29,512 bases of DNA from Puia dinghuensis (GCA_026224995.1 JAMFRX010000144.1:1-29512), one strand, 5' to 3'; shown: positions 6,536 to 15,779, counted from the first letter of the stretch. Program-made: numbers and translations. Notes: a model not told the origin generated them from the sequence alone.

Positions 6536-8101
6536 CTAATTGATCGTCAAAGTAACGGAAAGATTGTTATACCCGGTGGAAGCTTCCCAGCAATTGGCAT
6601 TAGCAAGGCGGATGGCGTACTCGGGCCGGGCCGCGATGGAGGGGGAATTATCCGGCAGGTACAGGAAGAGGCTATATTTCCCTTTGACCATGGCGGGATC
6701 GGTGGAAATGGTCTCATTTACCTGCACATTTCCTGTATACCAGGTCCGGGGATCTGTAGCCAGCGTAAAGACCGTTTCCTTACCGGACGACTGGTTGCGC
6801 ATGATCAGCACGGCCGGGCGCTGATTAAACGGAGAGGCGTAGCCGTTGTTGACAAGATTGAGCGTAAATTTGAACTGCATTCCTGCCTGAACGGATGAAG
6901 CCGGGAAGAGGCCGTTGGTAAGCACGAAGCGATAGCCCAGGTTCTTTTTTATATTGTCCATACAGCCTCCGCTGACCCATATATTGTTCAGATCGTTATC
7001 ATAGGAACAGTTCAAAAAGCTATAGTGCAGGTTATTAAGTACTGTTTGCACCATACCTGCGGTCTCACAATTGTTTTCCGGGCTGTAGGTATCATCGCAG
7101 GTTTCACCTCCGACGGCAACAAATTGGTTGTCGGCAGCAGCAAAGGATGTTAAAACGGATGTCGCACCTTGCCGGGGAGTTGATGAGGTTCCATAGTCGT
7201 CGTAGGTGCCTTCATCATCAGGACTGGATATAAAGCAGTCATTATGCATGCCGATACGCGCCTGGTCTGTCGCTGTAAAGGCCTGCGCGGCGGTAAGGGG
7301 CGCCGATGAGACCGGAGCGTCAATGCCGTAGACATACTTTTGTTTGATTTGAGGATAGCGGACCTGGACCATGCGGTCTGTAGGAAGGGCGGTCAGCAGG
7401 GCTTTCAATACGTCGATCCTATCCTGCCAGTTACTATCAAGCAGCTTGCCGGCGCCATTGGCGGACGCATCACCGAAGTAATCGGTGTAGTACCCTTCGC
7501 CCCAGGTACCGATGAAACCGAGCTGAAGGCAGGCAATGACATCGTCATTTTTTTGTAACAGCGGCGCCAGTTGTGCGATGTGCTGCAGGACGATCGTTTT
7601 CGGAGCATCTCCGTATGGGGGACAATCGGTACCATCGGAGCAAGTACCCGGATGGGCGTTGAGCGTATAGGCAAACCGGGGAATGAGCTTGACGCCGGCC
7701 GCCCTTGCCAGGTCGAAGTCCGCTTGTATTTCGGTCAGCAGCGCGGATGGCAAGGCGGTGCCGGTCAGCCCGTCCAGTACAAAATACCGGAATACCAGGG
7801 TGCTGTAGATCTGGTAGTTGCCGCCTCCATCTGCCTGCTGCAGGGTACGCCATTGTTTCATCTGATTGCTATCGAGCGGCGTATAATTGTTGGCGTGGGT
7901 CTCGGTATAGCGGTAAAAACCGCGTTCCGGGTTGGCAAAGTCGGTATCGTTCGCCAAATAACGCACTGTATCGGAAGCAGTGGGTATATATTTGGCAGGA
8001 GCATCGAATTTACCGCAACGGATCAGGAAGAATATGCAAATGCCTGAAAAAAAGAGGATCGTGATCCTTGTAAATAAGGAACGTTTTGGAACAAAGTTCA
8101 T
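6536..8101 (-). CDS. DUF4874/DUF4832 lipoprotein of the PUL
   Basis: A 521-residue lipoprotein. A hydrophobic leader ends in the lipobox FLIRC with Cys29. The N-terminal half carries DUF4874 features (FANPERGFYRYTETHANN, PRFAYTLNAHP, CLQLGFIGTWGEGYYTD), which look like a TIM-barrel hydrolase-type fold. The middle and C-terminal parts match DUF4832 (RYPQIKQKYVYG, RIGMHNDCFISSPDDEGTY, NLGYRFVLTNGLFPAS), ending in a beta-sandwich-like region. The two DUFs normally occur together and are common in Bacteroidota carbohydrate loci. The acidic, aromatic-rich sequence fits carbohydrate binding or cleavage, but no activity is established to my knowledge. It sits between the PKD lipoprotein and the GH31 enzyme, 17 and 7 bases away, so it acts with the same glycan, probably at the cell surface. 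Confidence 0.85.
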   Translation of the reverse strand: MNFVPKRSLFTRITILFFSGICIFFLIRCGKFDAPAKYIPTASDTVRYLANDTDFANPERGFYRYTETHANNYTPLDSNQMKQWRTLQQADGGGNYQIYSTLVFRYFVLDGLTGTALPSALLTEIQADFDLARAAGVKLIPRFAYTLNAHPGTCSDGTDCPPYGDAPKTIVLQHIAQLAPLLQKNDDVIACLQLGFIGTWGEGYYTDYFGDASANGAGKLLDSNWQDRIDVLKALLTALPTDRMVQVRYPQIKQKYVYGIDAPVSSAPLTAAQAFTATDQARIGMHNDCFISSPDDEGTYDDYGTSSTPRQGATSVLTSFAAADNQFVAVGGETCDDTYSPENNCETAGMVQTVLNNLHYSFLNCSYDNDLNNIWVSGGCMDNIKKNLGYRFVLTNGLFPASSVQAGMQFKFTLNLVNNGYASPFNQRPAVLIMRNQSSGKETVFTLATDPRTWYTGNVQVNETISTDPAMVKGKYSLFLYLPDNSPSIAARPEYAIRLANANCWEASTGYNNLSVTLTIN

Positions 8102-8118
8102 AGTATTTTTATTAATGG

Positions 8119-8991
8119 TTATTCACTCATATCAAGAAAAAAGGAAGGGGTAGCCTGATCAGGCACATTTCCGATGATCGAACTGTAGTCACTCGTCGTA
8201 GAAGAGACACCGATCTTCAGGCTGGTGCTGAGGAATCCCTGTAGTTTGGAACGGGCTATTCCCATTTCGAATTTTAGTACGGAGCCGACTTGGACGATGG
8301 TGCCCATCTGATAGAAGTTATCGATGTCCATGGTATTCCAATCCCATGTACCCTGGTTGGTTCCACCGGCGAAGTAAAAGACGTTGAGCCATCCTCCGGG
8401 GAACAGGGAGCCTTCCAGCACCACATCGTTACCCGCGTTGAGGAACATCCAGCTATTGTATCCGGTGGCGGTGTTGGCGTCCACATCAAAATAAAAGTCG
8501 AAGACGTTTCCCTGGGCGACTGTGGCGTTCATTTCGTAGTAGCAATACAGCCAGTTGCTGTTGTAATCGTATTTTGCTTTGATGAAATTACCGCCGCCTG
8601 GACCCGATACGATCATATTGGTGGCGACGCTATCCCAGTCTGACAGGCTGTTGTCGGTCAGGCTCACGGCGGACGCTTTTGAGATATGGATCACGGTGGA
8701 CCCTGAGTCGGTTACTCCTGCCGTGTTGGTGGCATAGAGAGTTGGCACGTATTTTCCTTTCCCGGGATAGGTGTGGGAGGGACTGGCATCAGTAGAGCTT
8801 GTCCCATCGCCAAAGTCCCATTTATAGGTGGCCGCTCCGGTAGTTTGATTGGCGAAGATCGCAGTATATCCGCTGATACTGTCAGAATAGTAAATGTCAG
8901 GGGGTGTCGCTGAGGAGCTCTTCTTGCAGGAATATAACGTGCAGAGGGAGGCCAGCAGCAACAAACAGGGGGTGAATATGAATGTTTTCAT
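8119..8991 (-). CDS. PKD-domain lipoprotein, probable surface glycan-binding protein
   Basis: I start this 290-residue protein at the ATG at 8989-8991, which gives a clean lipoprotein signal (MKTFIFTPCLLLLASLCTLYSC, lipid Cys22). An upstream in-frame ATG at 9048 would bury the signal and overlap susD. A PKD domain spans about residues 33-110, with WDFGDG at 58-63 and SHTYPGKG at 72-79. The C-terminal domain (about 115-290) begins LTDNSLSDWDSV and contains YFDVDANTATGYNSWMF. It looks like a beta-sandwich sugar-binding module of the CBM9/DOMON or SusE/SusF-like type, although I cannot name the family. A lipoprotein right after SusD is the standard place for a surface glycan-binding protein. The gap to susD is 16 bases. 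Confidence 0.82.
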   Translation of the reverse strand: MKTFIFTPCLLLLASLCTLYSCKKSSSATPPDIYYSDSISGYTAIFANQTTGAATYKWDFGDGTSSTDASPSHTYPGKGKYVPTLYATNTAGVTDSGSTVIHISKASAVSLTDNSLSDWDSVATNMIVSGPGGGNFIKAKYDYNSNWLYCYYEMNATVAQGNVFDFYFDVDANTATGYNSWMFLNAGNDVVLEGSLFPGGWLNVFYFAGGTNQGTWDWNTMDIDNFYQMGTIVQVGSVLKFEMGIARSKLQGFLSTSLKIGVSSTTSDYSSIIGNVPDQATPSFFLDMSE

Positions 8992-9007
8992 CTTAATGAT
9001 TTGTTTG

Positions 9008-10528
9008 TTATGGATTTTGGGTGCATAGCGTGTTCGTATTGATCTCATCTATCGGGATATAGTAAATGATCCTGGGATCGGTTGGGGCGACGATCATCCC
9101 GGGGTAGCCAGCAGGCTGCACCGACAGATTAATATCCGAAGCCACAAGATTCGGCAGGTGGTATCCCCAATAGGTTCGGTTCATGCTTAATTTATTCCGG
9201 TAAACGTCGAAAGGCCGTTGCCCCTCAAAAGCAAGCTCGATACGCCTTTCCTTCAGCACAACGTCGAGCACGGCGGAGCCGGCAGGAACCTGTCCATTGT
9301 ACAGGCTTCCCTGGAGCCCGCGGTTGGAACGGATCATGTCTACATCGTTGAGCGCTGCGGCGGTCTGGCCCGATTTGGCCTCGGCCTCCGCCCGGTTAAG
9401 GTACATTTCCGCCAGACGGAACATGATCGGGGAGCTGAGAGTGGGGCTTCCTCCCTGGAAGGAGAATTTGGTAATGTAGTACATTGGAATACCGTTCTTG
9501 TATTGGAGAGCGCCATTAAGGGTGTCCGGCAGGATATAAGACCAGCGGATATCTTCCGGATGTGCCGACATGGTATCCCGGATCGACTGGGAAGCATATT
9601 CCTCACCCCAGCCGGAGTTCCCATTGGAATAGATCATGGAGGCAACGGACCCGAATTTTCCATAGTCTTCCAGGGGCGTGAAGGCGATGCAGAAAATGGT
9701 TTCAGATCCCGAAACTGCGTTAGCGAAAAGGGATGGAAAGGTCGCTGCGGTACAGAGGGTGAAATTCCCTGAGTTAATGACTAAATTCGAATAGTAGATA
9801 GTGCTGTCGGTTTGATCCTCATACAGGTAGGCCCTGGAAAGGAGGGCCCAGGCTGCTGCTTTGCTCCCATACATGACACCCCGGGATGTATTCATAAGGG
9901 AAGCCCCCGTTTCAGCATCGGCAATGATGGACTGGTAGACCTCCTGGACGGTCGCCCTGGCTTTCAGGGGAGGATCGGTTGTCGAAGTACGGAGGATGAT
10001 GCCTGGTGCGGAAGGAGACTCCGTGTAGGGCATCGCGAAGAATTTGACAAGATTGAAATTTGTGAAGGCACGCAGAAAGTAGCATTCGCCGAGCAGCTGC
10101 CGGGTACCGGCATCGGGATTCGCTATTTTTCCGGCAGCCTCGATCACGGTATTGACATCATTGATGATCTTGTAGGAAATGTACCAGTAATAGCGCATGT
10201 TCGGCTGAGTAGGGGTATGAGCCAGGCTAAAGCTGTAGAATAAGGGGTCTGTCGTCGTCTGCCCGCAGACGATATCATCCCCGGCAAAGTCCGAGCATTC
10301 GAAAAACTGGCGCATATACATGTTGTTTTGATCTATCTCCCCGGAGAACTCCACATGATCTTTGAAGAGGGCATAGGCGCCGTTGATGGCATTGGTAAGG
10401 CCGTCGCTGGTGGTCGCAATCGAGGCAGTGGTGACGGAATCGCTGGGATTGACGTCCTTGACGCATCCCGCCAGAGGCAGCAGGGCGGCCAATATCCAGG
10501 AAAGACGGTTTCTATATAATAAATTCAT
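9008..10528 (-). CDS. RagB/SusD-family outer-membrane nutrient-binding lipoprotein
   Basis: A 506-residue lipoprotein with lipobox LAGC (Cys22). It has the SusD TPR-rich alpha-helical fold, including GECYFLRAFTNFNLVKFFAMPY near 145-165 and KAAAWALLSRAYLYEDQTDS near 225. The C-terminal signature MFRLAEMYLNRAEAEAKSG near 365-385 is followed by VLKERRIELAFEGQRPFDVYR. SusD proteins form the lid on the SusC barrel and bind the glycan for import. The gene lies 29 bases after susC and 16 bases before the PKD lipoprotein, so SusC and SusD form a dedicated pair. The glycan cannot be deduced from this protein alone. Length is typical for the family. Confidence 0.95.
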   Translation of the reverse strand: MNLLYRNRLSWILAALLPLAGCVKDVNPSDSVTTASIATTSDGLTNAINGAYALFKDHVEFSGEIDQNNMYMRQFFECSDFAGDDIVCGQTTTDPLFYSFSLAHTPTQPNMRYYWYISYKIINDVNTVIEAAGKIANPDAGTRQLLGECYFLRAFTNFNLVKFFAMPYTESPSAPGIILRTSTTDPPLKARATVQEVYQSIIADAETGASLMNTSRGVMYGSKAAAWALLSRAYLYEDQTDSTIYYSNLVINSGNFTLCTAATFPSLFANAVSGSETIFCIAFTPLEDYGKFGSVASMIYSNGNSGWGEEYASQSIRDTMSAHPEDIRWSYILPDTLNGALQYKNGIPMYYITKFSFQGGSPTLSSPIMFRLAEMYLNRAEAEAKSGQTAAALNDVDMIRSNRGLQGSLYNGQVPAGSAVLDVVLKERRIELAFEGQRPFDVYRNKLSMNRTYWGYHLPNLVASDINLSVQPAGYPGMIVAPTDPRIIYYIPIDEINTNTLCTQNP

Positions 10529-10557
10529 GGCGTATCTTTTTTTATGTGCTTAATGTA

Positions 10558-13500
10558 TTAAAACCGAAAATCAACGTTGAGTAAATACTGATGGTTGTTT
10601 GGGTATTTAAAGTCCGAAACACCAGGCATTGAGTATGATCCCGGCGTAATCGTTGTCTGTGGGTCCTGGCCGAAGAATTTCGAGAACGTATAAACATTAT
10701 CGGCAGAAACGCCAATGGTCATACCGGTAATACCGGCGCTTTTCAGCAGGGTCGCCGGCATATCATAGGATAGCGAAATGTTCCTAAGCGACAGAAAGCT
10801 GCCGTCTTTGAGATACCGGGTGGAGTTCTGGGTCGAGTTGAGGGCGTTCTGAGGGCTGGGCTCCGTGGCGATATCGCCGGGGTGTGTCCAGATGCTGTAG
10901 CCTTTTGGCAATACGGCCTGGTTGTATAGCGGCTCGCTGCCATCGTTCTCCACGAACCTAAGGGCATTGCTGAATATTTTGTTGCCATAAAGGAAATAGG
11001 CATTTACGCTCAACGTAAGGCGCCGGTACTGGAAGGTATTCGTGATGCCACCCTGGAATTTGGGCAGCGGCGATCCCACTTCCTCATAGGTGGCGCTGTC
11101 ATAGTTGGATGTGGCCTGCCGGTAAACGACTTTGCCCTGGGCGTTGGTTGTACGCTGCTCCCAAAGCGGTGCCCCGGTCTGCGGGTCTACCCCCAGCCAC
11201 TTGGGCATGTAAAATTCGTACAGGTTGCCGCCCTCCCGGTAGATCTGGGAAATGCTCCAGGTGGAATAGGTCTGGATGTTGGGGGCCGGAAACCGGTGCA
11301 GCTTGTTGGTGTTGAAGTTGATATTGAAGTCCGTCTTCCAGGTGAAGTGCCGGGACACGACATTGGCCGTTGCAAGGCTGAATTCAATGCCGTTATTGAC
11401 GATCTCGCCCGAGTTCTCCCAGCGCTGCTCAAAGCCGACTGATAAGGGCTGGGATACCTGGAGGAGAAGGTTTTTGGTGGTATTGTTGTAAGCATCCACG
11501 GTCAGGTCGATTCGATGGAACAGGCTGATGTCGACACCCGCATTCCATTGGTATTTACTTTCCCAGGTAAGGTTGGGGCTGGCTAGCTGCGAGGGCTCGG
11601 CCGCCACCAGAGAGTTGTATTGGCTGGAAAGGGAATAGAGGCCAAGGTAGCGGGAAGATCCGATGTCCTGGGTACCGGTGACTCCGTAGCTCAGCCGGAA
11701 TTTGAGGAGGTTGACAATGGGATTGCCGGCGAGAAAGTCTTCTTTACTGGCCAGCCATGCTCCGGAAACAGATGGAAACGACGCATACCGGTGCGTCGCC
11801 GGGAAAGAGGATGACCCATCCGTCCTGAAGGAACCGGATAGGAAATATTTGTCGCGGAAGGAATAATTGACCTGTGAGATATAGGAATTTAGGAGGGAGG
11901 CATCGTTGCTGCCGCTAATGGTCTGGCTGTTTGAGGCTACGCTCAGAACGGACAGACCTACCGGTAGCCCTTTGCCCGAGGCGCCGCTCAGGTCGGTATA
12001 GCTGCCCTGAAAAGCTACGCCCGCCAGTCCGCTTATGGCATGATCTCCGTGGCGGAAATTGAATCTCAGGAGATCATTGGAAATATAGCCATACCCGATG
12101 GTGGTGGACTGGTCGATGAAGCCCGTCCCATTATACTGCCCCGCCGCGACGGGAGAATAGTAATCGCCACTACGGAACAAATTGGCGGCTACGCGGTTGG
12201 TGCTGACAATAGAAAGCCAGGGGGTAATGGCCGCATTCAGGTCCAGATCGTAGTTCATGTCAAAGCTCTTGAACGGATGGTTGGAGTTGGCGACAGTATT
12301 AATTGGATTTATCTTGTCGCGTGACCACCATTTGAAAGTGGAGTTGCCGTCTACATAGCGCGGTTTGCCCGTGCTGTCATACGGGTTGTCCCAGGGCATG
12401 TTCAGATAAGCATAATACACATCATTGTAATCATAGCTTTTCCCGGTGGTTCCGCTTAGGTTGATCTCATTGGTCAGGCTGATACCGGGTGTGAAGTGGT
12501 GCGTAGTATTGGCCCGCAGGTTGATCCGGTGATAATCCGAATTGATAAAGGTACCTTTCTCATCATAATAGGTCATTCCCAGGTAATAATCGTTCTTATC
12601 CGTTCTGCCGCTGGCAGAGAGATATATATTGTTTACCGGGGCCTTTCTGAACATATCTGTCAGCCAGTTATTATTCTGGCTCTTGAGCGTACGGGAATAG
12701 TCGTTGATGAACTGGATGAGGTCGATCTTATAGGAGTTGTTGGAATCTCCGGGGATATAATCACGATAATATTGTTGCATATGATCATACAGCTGGCTGC
12801 TGTTCATCATCTTCATTTTCCCGAAGTCCGGAGTCCTTTCCCCGGTAGTGATCTTTGCTTCGAACCGGATCTTGCCGGCCGCGGCTTTCTTCGTCGTTAC
12901 GATAATTACGCCCGCATTGGCTTGGGATCCATACATGGCGGTGGCGCCCGCATCCTTCAGCACCGTGATCGTTGAGACATCGTTCGGGTCGTAGTTGCCG
13001 CCGATGATCCCATCCACTACGATCAGAGGAGTTTGAGAGGCATTCACAGAAGAAATGCCTCTCAGGCGTATTTCCGCCGAAGAGCCGGGAGCGCCTGAGC
13101 TGTTGACTACCTCAAGGCCTGCTACTTTGCCCTGCAGCATAGCTCCTATATCGTTTGTTGTAACATCTTTTAGCTTATCTTCCGATACGACGGAGACCGC
13201 GCTGGTAAGCTCATTCTTCTTTTTATCACTGTACCCTACCACGACCACATCGTTTGTTATTTGCTGGCCGGATGGCTTCATGGTGACCTCAAGGCCGCCC
13301 CCTGCTCCCACCCTTACCATTTGAGTCTCGTAGCCAATATAGGAGAACACCAGCGTATCGTTCTCCTTCGCCTGAAGAACAAAGCGCCCCCCTTCATCGG
13401 TTTGTGTCCCCCGCGAGCTTCCTTTTACCAATACCGATACATGACTCAGGGGTTCACGTCTTTCATTCCACACTACTCCCTTAGCCTGGCTAGGGGGCGC

Positions 13501-13878
13501 CTCGGCGGCAGCTTCGTTTTCCCCGATCACCACCAGGTGCTTTTCATTGACTGTATAGTTGAGATCGGTACCGTCCAGGATAAGGGCAAGCACGTCATCC
13601 AGCGAAGCGCCCTTCACTTTCAGCGTTATTTCCTTATCGGAAAAGACCCTGGATTCTTTATAGAAGAACCGGTAATCCGACTTTTGCTCGATCAAACGCA
13701 GGACCGCAGATAGCGGCTGCTTCGCTACGGAGAAGCTGAACCTGGCTTGTGAAGAAGCAAACAGGGACAGATGAAGCCCCACAAATAAGAAGGCGATAGT
13801 TGTTATTCTCATTGCAAACAATAGTTTACGTCGGAGATCGCGAATCCCCGAAAAAGCAGTTTTTCTGGTAAAATTCAT
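10558..13878 (-). CDS. SusC/RagA-type TonB-dependent transporter with STN domain
   Basis: A 1106-residue outer-membrane transporter. After a long N-terminal leader (signal segment about 22-44) comes an STN (secretin/TonB N-terminal) domain at about 47-118 (FSVAKQPLSAVLRLIEQKSDYRFF is its start). A CarboxypepD_reg-like domain lies at about 132-207 (GVVWNERREPLSHVSV, FSYIGYETQMV). The plug spans about 215-330 (GYSDKKKNELTSAVSVVSE, GKVAGLEVVNSSGAPGSS, SQTPLIVVDGIIGG). The rest is a 22-strand-type barrel ending in LLNVDFRF with a terminal aromatic. STN domains in SusC relay the loaded state to a FecR anti-sigma factor, and such a gene lies directly upstream with its ECF sigma factor. The 152-base leader before this gene holds two hairpins. 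Confidence 0.96.
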   Translation of the reverse strand: MNFTRKTAFSGIRDLRRKLLFAMRITTIAFLFVGLHLSLFASSQARFSFSVAKQPLSAVLRLIEQKSDYRFFYKESRVFSDKEITLKVKGASLDDVLALILDGTDLNYTVNEKHLVVIGENEAAAEAPPSQAKGVVWNERREPLSHVSVLVKGSSRGTQTDEGGRFVLQAKENDTLVFSYIGYETQMVRVGAGGGLEVTMKPSGQQITNDVVVVGYSDKKKNELTSAVSVVSEDKLKDVTTNDIGAMLQGKVAGLEVVNSSGAPGSSAEIRLRGISSVNASQTPLIVVDGIIGGNYDPNDVSTITVLKDAGATAMYGSQANAGVIIVTTKKAAAGKIRFEAKITTGERTPDFGKMKMMNSSQLYDHMQQYYRDYIPGDSNNSYKIDLIQFINDYSRTLKSQNNNWLTDMFRKAPVNNIYLSASGRTDKNDYYLGMTYYDEKGTFINSDYHRINLRANTTHHFTPGISLTNEINLSGTTGKSYDYNDVYYAYLNMPWDNPYDSTGKPRYVDGNSTFKWWSRDKINPINTVANSNHPFKSFDMNYDLDLNAAITPWLSIVSTNRVAANLFRSGDYYSPVAAGQYNGTGFIDQSTTIGYGYISNDLLRFNFRHGDHAISGLAGVAFQGSYTDLSGASGKGLPVGLSVLSVASNSQTISGSNDASLLNSYISQVNYSFRDKYFLSGSFRTDGSSSFPATHRYASFPSVSGAWLASKEDFLAGNPIVNLLKFRLSYGVTGTQDIGSSRYLGLYSLSSQYNSLVAAEPSQLASPNLTWESKYQWNAGVDISLFHRIDLTVDAYNNTTKNLLLQVSQPLSVGFEQRWENSGEIVNNGIEFSLATANVVSRHFTWKTDFNINFNTNKLHRFPAPNIQTYSTWSISQIYREGGNLYEFYMPKWLGVDPQTGAPLWEQRTTNAQGKVVYRQATSNYDSATYEEVGSPLPKFQGGITNTFQYRRLTLSVNAYFLYGNKIFSNALRFVENDGSEPLYNQAVLPKGYSIWTHPGDIATEPSPQNALNSTQNSTRYLKDGSFLSLRNISLSYDMPATLLKSAGITGMTIGVSADNVYTFSKFFGQDPQTTITPGSYSMPGVSDFKYPNNHQYLLNVDFRF

Positions 13879-13879
13879 A

Positions 13880-13964
13880 CCTTACAGTTGATTTAGTTAG
13901 TAATAGGCAAGTCATTGCCTGTTCAAATTCTGGAGAGGTGCCGTTAACACCTCTCCTTTTATTT
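13880..13964 (+). ncRNA. Candidate antisense small RNA opposing the susC leader
   Basis: Read on the plus strand, this stretch has a first hairpin (AGGCAA-GTCA-TTGCCT, 13905-13920), an unstructured linker, and then a 9-bp GC-rich hairpin followed by TTTTATTT, which is an intrinsic terminator. No plus-strand gene lies upstream of it. DonS-type antisense RNAs in Bacteroides PULs occupy this position, between the anti-sigma gene and susC, on the opposite strand. The 5' end is only estimated, because no convincing -7/-33 promoter was found on the plus strand. On the minus strand the same hairpins would lie in the susC 5' leader. Confidence 0.35.
13932..13964 (+). terminator. Intrinsic terminator, plus-strand orientation, in the fecR-susC gap
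   Basis: The stem GGAGAGGTG (13932-13940) pairs perfectly with CACCTCTCC (13948-13956) around the 7-base loop CCGTTAA. TTTTATTT follows at 13957-13964. On the minus strand, along which fecR and susC are transcribed, the stem is preceded by AAAA but is not followed by a T-run. Its polarity therefore suits a plus-strand transcript, or it acts as a structural hairpin in the susC leader. Confidence 0.65.
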
Positions 13965-14030
13965 CAGGTAATGCGTATAATTTTTATGGCAGCATCGTTT
14001 CACTACATACTAAAATGGATTTAAGTGTGA

Positions 14031-15143
14031 TTAATTTTTTTCTTTGACGGTAACCGTTTTTCCTTCGATCTTATAATTAAACCGCGCTAAATGCTGTAAG
14101 GCGTTGAGCGCCTCCTGCAATGATTCTTTTTCAAGCGAACCGGTAAATTCCATATCATCCAATCCTGCATCGGAAAGGATGATCCTTACATTATACCAGC
14201 GCTCCATTTTCTTGGCCAGTGAAGTGAACAATTCTTTATGGAAGATCATCTTGTCCTTTGTCCAGACAGTTTCCACATAAGAGCTGTCACTGGGATCAGG
14301 CTCTATTTTCGTTACGGCGATCATTTCGTTATTGTTCCTTCGGAGCGAATCCTTCATCTTATCCGCCGGTAAAATCTCATTCTTGCGGATCACTATCTTT
14401 TCATTGGGTCGCAGCAATATCTTCCTTTCGGGATCAGTCCGGAGGCTCACTTCTATGCTGCCTTTTATCAAGGTGGCTTCGACGTAAGAGTCCTCAGGAT
14501 TGGCCCTCACATTGAAGGTCGTTCCCAATACCCTGATAATGACATTGCCTGCATGTATGACCAAGGGCGCTTCGGCGTTTTTGCGTATATCGAAATAGGC
14601 TTCTCCGGCGAGCTCCATTTCACGGCCACCTACCCCAAAGGTCTTGTTATATCCAAACCTGGAGGCGCTGTTCAGGAGCACGGTAGAGCTATCAGGCAGA
14701 TTAATAAGTGTTTTTGAACCTGCCCGCGTGACGATCGTCTCAAACTGTGCAGGGCTGTTACCTGATCCATTTTTTCCTTTGAGCAGAAAATACCCTGTGA
14801 TAAGAATAAGGGTACATGCTGCTGCATACAGCAGAGATAAGATGCTGCCTTTCTTCCGTTTTAGCGCCGTCTGCGTTGTTTCATACCTTTGCGCCGGTTC
14901 CGGGTCTTCTGTCTTATTTTCCAGGCCGATAGCCTTCCTGATCGAGTCCAGGCTTTTCTTTTTACTGAATTCGTCTTCCGGATCAGGTTTGAAAGTCATG
15001 AGACGCATTTCCGACAGCAGCTCAGCGTAGGGGCTTTCATCCCCTTTGCGCTGTATAAGTGCTTGAAGTTCATTTAATTCTGCTTCGGAGATCTCGTTAT
15101 TGTATTGCTTGGTTAATAGCTCCCAGATGCGGTTTTCAGACAT
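14031..15143 (-). CDS. FecR-family anti-sigma factor
   Basis: A 370-residue inner-membrane regulator. The N-terminal cytoplasmic part (about 1-95, ELLTKQYNNEISEAELNELQ) would hold the ECF sigma factor. One transmembrane helix lies at about 99-122. The periplasmic FecR domain covers about 135-235 (TRAGSKTLINLPDSSTVLLNS, GEAYFDIRKN, VLGTTFNVRA). The C-terminal DUF4974 region (about 300-368, VRIILSDAGLDDMEFTGSL) resembles an STN-like fold and probably meets the STN domain of SusC. In this family, ligand loading of SusC is passed through FecR to release or activate the sigma factor. The gene lies 77 bases after the sigma gene and 152 bases before susC, in the usual sigma-FecR-SusC-SusD order. Confidence 0.95.
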   Translation of the reverse strand: MSENRIWELLTKQYNNEISEAELNELQALIQRKGDESPYAELLSEMRLMTFKPDPEDEFSKKKSLDSIRKAIGLENKTEDPEPAQRYETTQTALKRKKGSILSLLYAAACTLILITGYFLLKGKNGSGNSPAQFETIVTRAGSKTLINLPDSSTVLLNSASRFGYNKTFGVGGREMELAGEAYFDIRKNAEAPLVIHAGNVIIRVLGTTFNVRANPEDSYVEATLIKGSIEVSLRTDPERKILLRPNEKIVIRKNEILPADKMKDSLRRNNNEMIAVTKIEPDPSDSSYVETVWTKDKMIFHKELFTSLAKKMERWYNVRIILSDAGLDDMEFTGSLEKESLQEALNALQHLARFNYKIEGKTVTVKEKN

Positions 15144-15220
15144 TTGTTTTATTATTCCTTATAAAGGCTGACGCTGAAAAAACGTCTTACCCTTAAGAAA
15201 GAATAAATAAATTTCAATAA

Positions 15221-15775
15221 TTAATGCTGGGGAAAGGAGAAAGGCACAGAATTGCCGATCTTTTTCAAGGCTATACGCATCTGTGTCTCGATCGTCTTTA
15301 CAGATAGGTTCAGGAGCTCTGCAACCTCGCGATATTTCAGATCTCCCTCTTTTACAAGAAGGAAGATGAGCTTGCATTTAGGCGGCAGGCTATCGATTGC
15401 CGCATTGATATGACGAACCATTTCGGAGGATATGAGGATCTGTTCCGGGCTGATCTCCCACTCAATGCAGAAATCATAAAGGTTTTCTTCAAGAGTTTCA
15501 TGTCGTGGTTTCCGAAGCCACCCGAAAGCCTTGTTCCGTGCACATTTGAGAAGGTATAGTTCAGGGTTCGATATCTTCGGCAGCAGGTGTCTTTTTTGCC
15601 AGATGTTGATGAAGACGTCGCTGGTGACCTCTTCGGCCGTCTCTTTATTGCCAATGATGGAATAACAGAGCTTATACAGTCGATAGAAGTAGAGGTCATG
15701 CAATTCGGAGAGCGCTCCTTCGTCGTCCGATAGAGCTATGCGTTCTAAAAGAATTTGGGTGGTAGATTTCTGCAT
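15221..15775 (-). CDS. ECF RNA polymerase sigma-70 factor (PUL-associated)
   Basis: A 184-residue ECF sigma factor. Region 2 covers about residues 20-90 (LYFYRLYKLCYSIIGNKETAEEVTSDVF, a DNA-melting and -10 recognition helix set). Region 4 covers about 125-175 (IDSLPPKCKLIFLLVKEGDLKYREVAELLNLSVKTIETQM). This is the Bacteroidota group paired with FecR proteins and SusC/SusD systems, so it should transcribe the genes from fecR or susC onward when the glycan is present. The ATG at 15773-15775 is preceded by only four bases between it and an 8-bp inverted repeat. The gene is 58 bases downstream of the Rph-like gene on the same strand. Confidence 0.95.
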   Translation of the reverse strand: MQKSTTQILLERIALSDDEGALSELHDLYFYRLYKLCYSIIGNKETAEEVTSDVFINIWQKRHLLPKISNPELYLLKCARNKAFGWLRKPRHETLEENLYDFCIEWEISPEQILISSEMVRHINAAIDSLPPKCKLIFLLVKEGDLKYREVAELLNLSVKTIETQMRIALKKIGNSVPFSFPQH

Positions 15776-15779
15776 TACT

